Shown in pieces: positions 34,206 through 42,191 of a DNA stretch of 64,000 nt; position 1 is the first letter of the stretch; every line of letters starts with the position of its first letter. Origin of the DNA: Actinoplanes couchii. GTDB lineage: Bacteria; Actinomycetota; Actinomycetes; Mycobacteriales; Micromonosporaceae. The stretch lies in the NCBI RefSeq assembly GCF_016862075.1, contig NZ_BOMG01000094.1, positions 1-64,000 of the forward strand, given 5' to 3'. Position numbers and translations under genes: made by a program. The notes below the pieces were generated by a model. It ran no database searches and was not told the DNA's origin. It was given only the letters and a program-made list of their open reading frames with translations.

Positions 34206-34262
34206 GATCAGGCCTGATCGATCGTGTTCGGTTCGTTGACAGGGGGGTGTGATCGTTAACAT
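34206..34262. promoter_or_regulatory. LacI-type operator, palindrome and near-leaderless promoter
   Basis: GATCAGGCCTGATC (34206-34219) is a perfect palindrome. -35 TTGACA (34236-34241) and -10 TAACAT (34257-34262) are 15 bp apart; the predicted start lies about 3 nt before ATG 34272, so the mRNA would be almost leaderless. TGTGATCGTTAACA (34248-34261) overlaps the -10 and matches the operator at 26060-26073 in 12 of 14 positions. The region also feeds the divergent GH63-like gene. Confidence 0.65.
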
Positions 34263-34271
34263 CGTGGCGGC

Positions 34272-35660
34272 ATGACAGCCCGCGCCCTGCTCGCCACCTC
34301 GACCCTGTTCACCGGATGTGTCGTCGTTCTGTCCGGGTCCGCGGCCCAGGCCGCCACCCTGCCGACCGGCACGCGGTCGCTGGAGTCGGTCAACTACCCC
34401 GGGCGGTACGTCCGCCACCTCGACAGCCTGGCCCGCATCGACCCGATCAGCACCGCCCAGGAGAAACTCGACGCCAGCTTCACCGTGGTCAACGGGCTGG
34501 CGTCACCGTCCTGCTACTCGTTCCAGGCCAGGAACGGGCAGTTCCTGCGGCACCGCGACTACCGGCTGCGCCTGGACACCAACACCGGCGACGCGACGTT
34601 CCGCGGTGACGCCACCTTCTGCGCCGCCGACGGCTCGGTCGCCGGGTCGATCGCGCTGGCCTCCTACAACTATCCGGACCGCCGGGTCCGCCACCGCGAC
34701 TACGCCCTCTGGCTGGACCCGGTCGCGGACACCGCGGCGTTCCGGGCGGATAGCTCGTTCCGCCTGACCACCGCGTGGGCGCCGAAGACGAACAAGAACC
34801 CGGTGCTGCCCGGCCTGTTCGCCGACCCGCACCTGACCACCTTCAACGGCCGCTACTACCTCTACCCGACCACCGACGGGTACGCCGGCTGGGGCGGCAC
34901 CTACTACAAGGCGTTCTCCTCCACCGACCTGGTCAACTGGACCGACCACGGCGTGATCCTGGACCACGGCCCGGACGTGTCGTGGGCCGACAACTCGGCC
35001 TGGGCGCCCGCCGTCGCCACCGCCAACGGCAGGTACTACCTGTATTTCTCCGGTGGCCTGGCCAGCGGGAACACCGCCAAGCAGCTCGGTGTCGCGGTCG
35101 CCGACTCGCCGGCCGGCCCGTTCCGGGACGCCCTCGGCCGCCCGCTGGTGACGAGCAGCCAGTTCTCCGGCGGCCAGGCCATCGACCCGGCGGTCTTCAC
35201 CGACACCGACGGCCGGTCCTATCTCTACTGGGGTCAGGGCGTGTGCCGTGTCGTGCCGCTCAACACCGACATGACCTCCTACGACCCGGCTCAGGTACGC
35301 ACCATCACGCCCAGTGGCTACAACGAGGCGCCGTTCGTGCTCAAGCGCAACGGCACCTACTACCTGATGTGGTCGGAGAACGACACCCGCAGCGAGGACT
35401 ACCGGGTCGCGTACGCCACCAGCACCTCGCCGCTGGGCCCGTGGACGAACCGGGGAGTCGTACTGCAGAAGCGTCTGGATCTGGGCATCAAGGGCACCGG
35501 TCACCATTCGGTGGTGCAGGTCCCCGGCACCGACACCTGGTACATCGCCTACCACCGGTTCGCCGTTCCGGCCGGTGACGGCACCAACCGGGAGACCGCC
35601 ATCGACCGTCTGGAGTTCAACACCGACGGCACGATCCGCCCGGTAATTCCCACCCTGTGA
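34272..35660 (+). CDS. AbfB-GH43 secreted glycoside hydrolase
   Basis: 462 residues. A signal peptide ends near AQA (residue 27). An N-terminal AbfB/CBM42 trefoil (NYPGRYVRHLDSL, RNGQFLRHRDYRL, NYPDRRVRHRDYAL) covers about 30-170, the reverse order of the GH43-AbfB at 26111. The GH43 propeller follows: GLFADPHLTTFNGRYYLYPTTDG, AIDPAVFTDTDG and YNEAPFVLKRNG hold the catalytic Asp, Asp and Glu. It probably acts on arabinan or arabinogalactan side chains. Confidence 0.88.
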   Translation: MTARALLATSTLFTGCVVVLSGSAAQAATLPTGTRSLESVNYPGRYVRHLDSLARIDPISTAQEKLDASFTVVNGLASPSCYSFQARNGQFLRHRDYRLRLDTNTGDATFRGDATFCAADGSVAGSIALASYNYPDRRVRHRDYALWLDPVADTAAFRADSSFRLTTAWAPKTNKNPVLPGLFADPHLTTFNGRYYLYPTTDGYAGWGGTYYKAFSSTDLVNWTDHGVILDHGPDVSWADNSAWAPAVATANGRYYLYFSGGLASGNTAKQLGVAVADSPAGPFRDALGRPLVTSSQFSGGQAIDPAVFTDTDGRSYLYWGQGVCRVVPLNTDMTSYDPAQVRTITPSGYNEAPFVLKRNGTYYLMWSENDTRSEDYRVAYATSTSPLGPWTNRGVVLQKRLDLGIKGTGHHSVVQVPGTDTWYIAYHRFAVPAGDGTNRETAIDRLEFNTDGTIRPVIPTL

Positions 35661-35708
35661 TCCGCAACCTTCGATAGGATCCGGGGCGCCAACGGAAATG
35701 GAGTGGGA

Positions 35709-35762
35709 ATGCTTCTCACCATGGTCACGGTCGCTCTCTCGCCTGAGGAGCGGGCCGACTGA
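35709..35762 (+). CDS. 17-codon leader peptide of the MFS exporter gene
   Basis: ATG 35709 has GGAG 5 bp upstream (GGAGTGGGAATG) and encodes MLLTMVTVALSPEERAD before TGA at 35760-35762. It is too short to be a catalytic protein. Its 3' codons (35745-35758) form one arm of a strong hairpin and repeat the GAGGAGC of the downstream ribosome-binding site, the layout of erm/cat-type translational attenuators. Confidence 0.75.
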   Translation: MLLTMVTVALSPEERAD

Positions 35763-35814
35763 CACGCTGATCGGCCGGCTCCTCGCCAAACTCTTCCTTC
35801 TTGGCTCGAGGAGC
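35745..35814 (+). promoter_or_regulatory. Two mutually exclusive hairpins controlling the MFS ribosome-binding site
   Basis: Arm 1 GAGGAGCGGGCCGA (35745-35758, inside the leader ORF) pairs with arm 2 TCGGCCGGCTCCTC (35771-35784) at 13 of 14 positions. Arm 2' GCTCCTCGCCAA (35778-35789) can instead pair with arm 3 TTGGCTCGAGGAGC (35801-35814), 12 pairs with a 2-nt bulge, hiding the GAGGAG (35808-35813) that serves TTG 35820. Ribosomes reaching the leader stop would block arm 1 and favour the hidden state; early stalling would favour 1:2 and free the site. Confidence 0.7.
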
Positions 35815-35819
35815 TCGTT

Positions 35820-37079
35820 TTGCGTGCCCTTTTCTCCGCGCGTCTCGGCGCGGACTTCAACCGTCTCTGGACCGCGTCCGCCGTCTCCAACATCGGCGAC
35901 GGCGTCACCATGGCCGCCGGTCCGCTACTGGTCGCCTCGGTCAGCGACGACCCGTCGCTGATCGCCGGCGCCGTCTTCGCCCAGCAACTGCCCTGCCTGC
36001 TGATCGGCCTGATCAGCGGCGCGTGGGTGGACCGTCTGGACCGGCGTACGACAGTGGTGGTGGTCAATCTTCTGCGTGCCGCCGCGCTGGCCGCGCTGAC
36101 CGTGACCATCGCCGCCGGTGTGGTCTCCATCCCGGTGATCTACCTGGTGGTGTTCCTGCTCGGGGTCGGTGAGACCCTCGCCGACAACGCCATGGGCGCC
36201 ATGATCCCCGCCGTCGTCGCGCCCGAGCACCTGCAGAGCGCCAACACCCGGCTGGGCGTCACGTTCGGCATCGGCAACCAGTTCGTCGCGAAACCGCTGG
36301 GCACCTGGCTGTTCGTGGTGTCCGCGGCGGTGCCGTTCGGGGTGGACGCGCTGACCTTCGCCGCCTCCGCCGCGCTGATCGCCGGCCTGCGCCCGGTCCC
36401 GCCGTCACCGGCGCACGAACGCACCTCGCTGCGCCGGGAGATCGGCGCCGGGATCCGCTGGTTGGGCCGCCACCGGCTGCTGCGGACCACGGCGATCACC
36501 ATGGGCATCGGGAACATCGCCTTCTGCGCGGCGTTCGCGGTGTTCGTCCTCTACTGCCGCGACCGCCTCGGCCTGAACGAGGTCGGTTACGGCGTCCTGC
36601 TCACCGCGTTCGCCGCCGGAGGCCTGCTCGGCGCGGGCGTCGCGGCCCGCCTGAGCCGCCGGTTCGGCAACCCCGCCCTGCTGCGGGCCGGGCTGATCGT
36701 CGAGGTGGGTGTCCATCTGACCCTGGCCGTGACGACGTCACCGTGGGTGGCGGCCGCCGTTCTGGTCGTCTTCAGCGTGCACACCATGGTGTGGGGTGTG
36801 CTCGTCGCGACGATCGGCCAGAAGGCGGTCCCCGACCACCTACGCGGCCGGGTGTCAAGCGTCTACTTCCTGCTGCAGACCGGCGGGGCGGCGCTCGGCT
36901 CCCTGCTCGGCGGTGTCCTCGCCGGGGTGTGGGCGGTCACCACCCCGTTCTGGGCCGCCGCCGTCGTCATGGTCGCCATCACCGTGGGGGCGTGGCGTCC
37001 GCTCGGTGAATCACGCGACCCTGCAACCGGGTCAGACCCCGCATCGCCCACAGCAGTATCGGAACCGTCAGCACCATGA
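35820..37079 (+). CDS. MFS exporter (EntS/macrolide-efflux type)
   Basis: 419 residues with twelve predicted helices. WTASAVSNIGDGVTMAAGPLLVA at the N-terminus, SGAWVDRLDRRTTVVVVNLLRA (motif A, loop 2-3) and GVGETLADNAMGAMIPAVV are typical of the MFS_3 drug/siderophore exporters. TTG start 6 bp after GAGGAG. The leader peptide and paired hairpins upstream suggest induction by a ribosome-targeting compound, which the protein may export. Its last 101 bp overlap the convergent 36979-37524 gene. Confidence 0.88.
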   Translation: MRALFSARLGADFNRLWTASAVSNIGDGVTMAAGPLLVASVSDDPSLIAGAVFAQQLPCLLIGLISGAWVDRLDRRTTVVVVNLLRAAALAALTVTIAAGVVSIPVIYLVVFLLGVGETLADNAMGAMIPAVVAPEHLQSANTRLGVTFGIGNQFVAKPLGTWLFVVSAAVPFGVDALTFAASAALIAGLRPVPPSPAHERTSLRREIGAGIRWLGRHRLLRTTAITMGIGNIAFCAAFAVFVLYCRDRLGLNEVGYGVLLTAFAAGGLLGAGVAARLSRRFGNPALLRAGLIVEVGVHLTLAVTTSPWVAAAVLVVFSVHTMVWGVLVATIGQKAVPDHLRGRVSSVYFLLQTGGAALGSLLGGVLAGVWAVTTPFWAAAVVMVAITVGAWRPLGESRDPATGSDPASPTAVSEPSAP

Positions 37080-37524
37080 CCAGGCCGGCGTGCACGGCCC
37101 AGACTCCGGCGAGGGTCGGGCCGCCCCACGCGTTGACGTATTCCCCGACCCATTCACTGTCGGTACGCGAGACGAGGCGCAGCCCCCACGGGCCGTCGCC
37201 CACGTACCTGCGCACCGGATAGCCGACGTTCATCACGATGTGCAGGGCCAGGTACTGAAGGACCAGCCAGCCCAGCACACCCGTCCCGACACCCCCGAGC
37301 GCACCGGCGAGGACCCGCATCGGCGAGACCTCGCCGGGCGCGTTCGGGGGTTGCGGGTCGCCGGTCAGGCCACGTGCCAGGCGCCGCTGACGGTCCGCTG
37401 CCGCGGCGGTCCGGCCGGTCAGCACCTGCACGGCACTGATCAGATGAAGGGGCGGGGCGATGATCGCGTATCCGATGCGCCGCCAGGTCCCCGCCTCGTA
37501 CGCACGTCTCCAGAAGGTCCACAT
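36979..37524 (-). CDS. Membrane protein resembling histidine-kinase sensor domains
   Basis: 181 residues. Two N-terminal helices (WRRIGYAIIAPPLHLISAVQVL and VLAGALGGVGTGVLGWLVLQYLALHIVM) and a C-terminal pair around LAGVWAVHAGLVMVLTVPILLWAMRGLTRLQ. The layout recalls the putative sensor domain found before actinomycete histidine kinases, but no kinase follows. The start is ambiguous between ATG 37524 and ATG 37530. The 101-bp overlap with the MFS 3' end is long for convergent genes, so the true MFS end is worth checking. Confidence 0.6.
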   Translation of the reverse strand: MWTFWRRAYEAGTWRRIGYAIIAPPLHLISAVQVLTGRTAAAADRQRRLARGLTGDPQPPNAPGEVSPMRVLAGALGGVGTGVLGWLVLQYLALHIVMNVGYPVRRYVGDGPWGLRLVSRTDSEWVGEYVNAWGGPTLAGVWAVHAGLVMVLTVPILLWAMRGLTRLQGRVIHRADATPPR

Positions 37525-37652
37525 TGGCATCAACCTAGAAATCCCGGAGATCACTCGAAAGGGGGATGACCCCTAATGCCGGGCCGCTGGGCCGGGAAAC
37601 CCACGTTGTTAGAATCCGGCTCGCCTATTGATCAACCGGGGGTGAGCGGCCG

Positions 37653-38387
37653 ATGGCGACCACACATGGCGGCGGTGCCGCCCCCACCAGCCGATCCGGT
37701 GGCGGAGGCGGCGGGCCGCGGGTGCGTGGCGGCGGCGCGGGCAGTGTCGTCCAGCTCACCGCGTCGTTGAAGGCCCAGTTCCAGGCCGGGCGCGCGGGCA
37801 AGGGCACCTCGGTCATCCTGGCCAACCAGGCCGACTGGGAGGCGTACCAGGCGGGTACCGGCCCGAAACCGGCGTCTGCCGATCTGCTCGTGCACCAACG
37901 CGGCGACTTCCACGCCGACGACTTCCGCCGCAAGGCCCTCGACCTGAACGCCCTCGGCGACGAGGGTGTGCTGCTCAAGGCCGGTGAGAAGACCCAGCGG
38001 CCGGGCGTCCCGCACAAGCAGCCCGACAAGTTCCCGCGCAAGGCCGTCCCGCGGACCGTCACCCGGATCTTCCGGGAACGGATCATCACCCGGCTCAGCA
38101 AGGCCGGAACGAAGAACCCGGACGGCACGCGCAAGGACCGGAAGGTGCGGGATCCGGCCAACCAGCAGCTGCTGAACAAGTTGTACCGGGGCCGGGGGAC
38201 ACCCCGCCGGGCCGGTGAGGCGCTCGACCCGGATCACATCCACGAGTTGCAGCTCAAAGGCATGGACGTCCACAGTAATCTGCGGTTGATGGACGCCTAC
38301 ACCAACCGGCATCTGGGTTCGGACATCCACCTGGCGTTGAAGAAGGTAGACCCGGAGACCCCGGTGAAGGTGAGGCTGGTCGAGTGA
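37653..38387 (+). CDS. Probable HNH-type nuclease toxin (polymorphic toxin-like)
   Basis: 244 residues. A Gly/Arg-rich N-terminus (1-30) and a mixed middle lead to LDPDHIHELQLKGMDVHSNLRLMDAYTNRHLGSD (191-223), where D194-H195, E198, N209, N218 and H220 resemble the DHxxE...N...N core of HNH/endonuclease VII-like toxins. No Sec signal is visible. GGGGGTGAG precedes ATG 37653. Its stop overlaps the next gene's start (GTGA), as in toxin-immunity pairs. The activity is inferred and no secretion system lies in the window. Confidence 0.65.
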   Translation: MATTHGGGAAPTSRSGGGGGGPRVRGGGAGSVVQLTASLKAQFQAGRAGKGTSVILANQADWEAYQAGTGPKPASADLLVHQRGDFHADDFRRKALDLNALGDEGVLLKAGEKTQRPGVPHKQPDKFPRKAVPRTVTRIFRERIITRLSKAGTKNPDGTRKDRKVRDPANQQLLNKLYRGRGTPRRAGEALDPDHIHELQLKGMDVHSNLRLMDAYTNRHLGSDIHLALKKVDPETPVKVRLVE

Positions 38388-38992
38388 CGCTCCAGGACAA
38401 GCTCGAGACTCTGCGTGCCGTCGAGGCCGAGCACCGGTTCGGCGCCGTCCTCACCCCGGGCGCCGACCTCACCCCGATCCCGGAGCTGCCAGCCGGCACG
38501 ATCGAGGTGTTCCGCCTGTTCGGGCGGCTGCAGGGCCGGAACTTCCTGTTCAAGGCGCCGCGTTCGATCCGGTCGCCGGAGGCCTGGGCGGCCCGCCTGA
38601 CCGACGGCTTTCCGCACGGCGAGCACCTGCAGATCGGCGCCGAGATCTGGACCCAGCCCGAGCACCTGCCCGGGATGACCGAAGAGGACGAGGACGGCTC
38701 CGGTTACGGCGGCGCCCAGATCCTGATGAGCGTCGAGGACGGCCGGGTCCGCTACATCGATCCGGACGACTACATCGAGCTGTTCAGCGACCACGACGAC
38801 GTCGACGGCCTGATCCGGGAACTCGCGCCGGACCTGGTCACGTTCTTCGACCGGTTCGTCCTCGGCGAGCGCTACCCCGAGCTGGTGGACCTGGTCCTGG
38901 GCGAGGGCACCGCCGACGACCTGCACCGCAAGACCGGCGAGTACGCCGACCCGTGGCGCCGCCTGCTGATCGCCGCCGACCTGGCCGGCTGA
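38384..38992 (+). CDS. Probable immunity protein (SUKH-like?)
   Basis: 202 residues, acidic, no signal peptide. IEVFRLFGRLQGRNFLFKAPRS and VRYIDPDDYIELFSDHDDVDGLIRELAPDLVTFFDRFVLGERYPELVDLVLG are reminiscent of SMI1/KNR4-like (SUKH) immunity proteins, but the family match is uncertain. The GTG start overlaps the toxin-like stop by 4 bp, which couples the two; the acidic composition suits binding a basic nuclease. Confidence 0.6.
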   Translation: MTLQDKLETLRAVEAEHRFGAVLTPGADLTPIPELPAGTIEVFRLFGRLQGRNFLFKAPRSIRSPEAWAARLTDGFPHGEHLQIGAEIWTQPEHLPGMTEEDEDGSGYGGAQILMSVEDGRVRYIDPDDYIELFSDHDDVDGLIRELAPDLVTFFDRFVLGERYPELVDLVLGEGTADDLHRKTGEYADPWRRLLIAADLAG

Positions 38993-39002
38993 CCCGGACC
39001 TC

Positions 39003-39383
39003 TCAAGCGAGGACGGTGGCCGCCAGCGCCAGGGCGGCACCTGCGAAGACGACCGTGTTGCGGACGTGCTGCTGCAGCGGCACCCAGGACGGGAATCCGC
39101 GCTCGGCGGCCTCGAGCAGCGCGGGCACGTCGACCCGGAGCAGCTCCGGGTCGCCCTTGCGGCGGAAGGCCGCCCGCACCGAGGCGACAGCGGTCCGGTT
39201 GCTCCACACGATCAGGGTGTTGCCGATCAGGACCAGCGGCATCAGGACCCAGCTCAGGGTCTGACCCCACGGGTTGCCGGCCAGGTTCAGCGCGGCCAGG
39301 GCGATCATCAGGGCGGCCACCGTGGCGGGAGCCGCGGTCTCGTGACCGCTCGCGTCGAATCGCAGGTTGTTGTCGGCCAGCAC
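39003..39383 (-). CDS. Small membrane protein, probably truncated at its 5' end
   Basis: 126 residues with three hydrophobic segments (APATVAALMIALAALNLAG, LSWVLMPLVLIGNTLIVW, VRNTVVFAGAALALAATVLA). The family is not recognised. The first possible GTG (39383) lies 26 bp from the start of the headless TetR gene; the frame is open further upstream, into that gene. There is no ribosome-binding site, which suggests that the original N-terminus was lost. Confidence 0.5.
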   Translation of the reverse strand: MLADNNLRFDASGHETAAPATVAALMIALAALNLAGNPWGQTLSWVLMPLVLIGNTLIVWSNRTAVASVRAAFRRKGDPELLRVDVPALLEAAERGFPSWVPLQQHVRNTVVFAGAALALAATVLA

Positions 39384-39409
39384 GGTGGTGGGGACACCCT
39401 GGCGGGTCA

Positions 39410-39988
39410 GTGGCGCCCACCGCGGTCTACTGGCACGTCAAGAACAAGGACGACCTGGTCGTGCTGGCCGCCGACCGGATCTGGCTCGAGATCACCCCGC
39501 CCGACCCGGCCCGTGTCGACTGGCGCACCGCCGCCACCACGATGGCCGTCGACCTGCACTCGATGTTCAGCAGGCACCCGTGGCTGGTCCAGGCATTCGG
39601 TTCCCACCTGCTGTACGGCGAGGGCAAGGCCCGCTACGACGACGGCATCCTCGGCGTCTTCGAGAGCGGCGGCTTCACCGGCCCGGCCGCCGACCGGGCC
39701 GCCGGCATCCTGTTCACCTTCGTCCTCGGCAACGTCCTCGGCGCGGCCGCGACCACCACCCTGTCCCGGCGCCTGGCCCGCACCGGCAGGAACCCGGACG
39801 CGGCGATCGCCGACACCGTCACCAGGGCCGCCGAGATAGCCCGGCGCTACCCCCGGCTCCGCTCCCGCCTGGACACCCCGGCCGCTGACTACAATGCGGC
39901 TCCGGATCAGACCTTCGAAGCCGGTCTCCGTGTCCTGCTGACCGGCCTGGCCGCCGAGCTTCCCCCGGATCGGAGCGACCGCGTATGA
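39410..39988 (+). pseudogene. TetR-family regulator lacking most of its DNA-binding domain
   Basis: 192 residues, starting GTG 39410 at APTAVYWHVKNKDDLVVLAADRIW, which is helix 3 onwards of a TetR HTH. The preceding 35-40 residues that form the first helices are absent in every frame, and the upstream DNA encodes the start of the opposite-strand membrane gene. The C-terminal ligand domain looks complete (WRTAATTMAVDLHSMFSRHPWLVQAF and on). It is unlikely to bind DNA and is probably a deletion remnant. Confidence 0.8.
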
Positions 39989-40931
39989 AGCTGGACCAGG
40001 TGACCATGCCGGGCCAGGTCTGGGGGCTGGCCACCACCGGCCCGGCCGGCCCGATCTTCGTGACCAGCTACGGCACCGGCCGGCTCGACGTCACGGTGCT
40101 CACCGCCGTCGACCCGGCCGGCCGGATCATCTGGCAGCGCGAGTTCGACGGGCACCCGCAGCCACCGCGCGCCATCGCGGCGGGCACCGTCTGGCTGACC
40201 CACCTCGGCCCCGGCGGCCACACCTTCACCGAGGTCAGCCCGGACGGTGAGATCCTCCGCTCGGTCGTCCCGGACCATCGGGCCCATGAACATCTCGGCG
40301 CCTTCGTCGTGCTCCCGGACGGCTTCTGCGTGATCTGGTTACCGGCCCGGCGACAGCACCATGTCCCCGCCGGTGAGACTCCCCGCGTCGTCCGGCACAC
40401 CGCAACCGGCGCCACGGCATGGTCGGCACCGCTCACCCTCACCGAACTGTCCTTCTCCGGCATCGTCGGAATCGGCGTGGACACCGGCGGAGAGATCCGG
40501 CCGGTCAAGCCGTGGGAGCCGCGGACCATCTGGACCGGCAGCCGGGAGCCGCTGCTGGTCGCCGGTGACCGAGTGCTCGCCGAGATCAAGGCCGATTCCG
40601 CGTCCTCGAACCCGGCGGTTCCCTGAGTGACGGCCCCCTGCTGAGCGGCTCCCACACCACCTACCCGGCGCTGGACGCCGACGGCACGGCCGTCTTCTGG
40701 CGCGACGGCGAACTGCTGGCCGTGGATGCCGATCTGCGGTCCCGGACCCTGTTCGCCCGGGACGACGACCGGGCCGTGATGAGCCGGATCCTGCTGCCGG
40801 CCCCCGGCCTCGTCGTGTTCAGCCTCGCCGACGAGTTGCTGTTGTTCCGGGACACCGGCCTGGCCGGTCTCGCCGACGGCCCGTGGCCCTGCGGCGACGG
40901 CAACCCGCACGGCAACCCGGTGCTCATGTAG
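39985..40931 (+). pseudogene. Hypothetical protein with one frameshift (beta-strand-rich)
   Basis: Two pieces, 39985-40626 (213 residues) and the continuation to 40931, fit one protein of about 315 residues if one C is added in the CCC run at 40611-40613: then SSNPGGSLSDGPLLSG replaces SSNPAVP-stop. Alternating strands (MPGQVWGLATTGPAGPIFVTS, GRLDVTVLTAVDPAGRIIWQREFDG, FTEVSPDGEILRS) suggest a beta-propeller of unknown role; no signal peptide. ATG 39985 overlaps the TetR stop (ATGA). Confidence 0.7.
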
Positions 40932-41009
40932 GCGGTCTCCATCGGAGGTTGTAAGTGCCGGTGCCTACCTCCGCCGGATGTGCCGGGCCCGCCGACGCGG
41001 CAGGCTCTG

Positions 41010-41028
41010 AGGTGTCAGACAGACACCT
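41010..41028 (+). promoter_or_regulatory. Hairpin/dyad just before the hydrolase ribosome-binding site
   Basis: AGGTGTC-AGACA-GACACCT is a perfect 7-bp dyad at 41010-41028, 6 bp before CAGGGGGAA and the ATG at 41044. It could be an operator or a 5'-UTR stem; sequence alone does not decide. Confidence 0.5.
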
Positions 41029-41043
41029 ACCAGGGGGAACGAC

Positions 41044-42177
41044 ATGAGAATGAAGAAGGTCGCGGTACTGGCCGCCGCCACCCTCGGCATCGCACTGGTG
41101 CCGGCGGCCGTGGCGAGCGCGGGGGACAAACCGGTCCGGGAGTCGGTGACGATCCCGATGGAGGGCGGGTGGTCGGCCAAGGGCGAGATCACCTACCCGA
41201 AGGGCGCCAAGGGCCGCCTGCCGGTGGTGGTGCTCCTGCACGGCAGCGGCCGCAACGACATGAACCAGACCCTGGCCCCCGGCGTCGCCACCTTCACCGC
41301 GGTCACCGAGGCGGTGACCAGGAAGGGCTTCGCGGTGCTGCGCTTCAACAAGCGCGGCGTCGTCGGCGTCGGCCCGAAGCTGAGCGACGACCCCCGGTTC
41401 ATCAACTTTCCCAAACCCTACGAGCAGACCGTCCGCGACGCCGCCGCCGTCATCCGGTTCGCCGCGAAGACCCAGCGGGTCGACCCGTCCCGGATCTACC
41501 TGCTCGGCCACTCCGAGGGTACCCAGGTGGCGGCCAATCTGGTCGCCGACCCGGCCGCCCACGGCATCCGGAAACCGGCCGGTGTGATCGGCATGGGCGT
41601 GGTCGGTGGCGAGCGCCCCGCGATCATCTACTACCAGCTGATCGGCCGGGTGCTGGGCCAGCTGCACGAGGAGTTCGACTTCGACGGCGACGGCCGGCTG
41701 ACCCCCGACGAGATCACCGGTGGGCTGGTCGGACTGCCGGACGCGGCGGTCACCCAGTTCCGGGCGATCCTGACCGACACCGACAAGAACGGTGTCGTCG
41801 ACATCGACGACGAGGTCGAGCCGATCCTGCGCCAGGCCTCGGGTTACGACAACTACCCGAACCTCACCGGGTTCCCGCAGGGTTTCGCCGACTACCTGAC
41901 CGATTTCGGGCGCTTCCCGGCCCCGGTCCAGGACCTGCCGAAGTACGACGGCCCGGTGCTGCTGCTCAACGGGCAGACCGACGCCCAGACCGTGGTCCGC
42001 GGCGCCGTCCTGGTCGACGCCGCGCTCACGAAGGCGGGTAACCCGGACCACCGGCTGATCACCTACCCGGGTGTCAGCCACCTGATGAACGTGACCGCCA
42101 AGTACCAGCCGGAACTCGGCAACCCGGACGCCGCGGTGCTGCGGGACATCACCACCTGGCTGACCGCGCACCGCTGA
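41044..42177 (+). CDS. Secreted alpha/beta hydrolase with two inserted EF-hand loops
   Basis: 377 residues. Signal peptide to about ASA (residue 26). VVVLLHGSGRNDMN is the oxyanion segment and GHSEG at 155-159 puts the nucleophile at Ser157; the late DAQTVV and GVSHLMN supply Asp and His. Between them, residues 212-223 (DFDGDGRLTPDE) form a canonical EF-hand loop and 245-256 (DTDKNGVVDIDD) a second with Asp in the last position. An EF-hand pair in the lid of a hydrolase is unusual and suggests calcium dependence. It lies 14 bp upstream of the histidine kinase gene. Confidence 0.88.
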   Translation: MRMKKVAVLAAATLGIALVPAAVASAGDKPVRESVTIPMEGGWSAKGEITYPKGAKGRLPVVVLLHGSGRNDMNQTLAPGVATFTAVTEAVTRKGFAVLRFNKRGVVGVGPKLSDDPRFINFPKPYEQTVRDAAAVIRFAAKTQRVDPSRIYLLGHSEGTQVAANLVADPAAHGIRKPAGVIGMGVVGGERPAIIYYQLIGRVLGQLHEEFDFDGDGRLTPDEITGGLVGLPDAAVTQFRAILTDTDKNGVVDIDDEVEPILRQASGYDNYPNLTGFPQGFADYLTDFGRFPAPVQDLPKYDGPVLLLNGQTDAQTVVRGAVLVDAALTKAGNPDHRLITYPGVSHLMNVTAKYQPELGNPDAAVLRDITTWLTAHR

Positions 42178-42191
42178 GACGAAGGACGACC

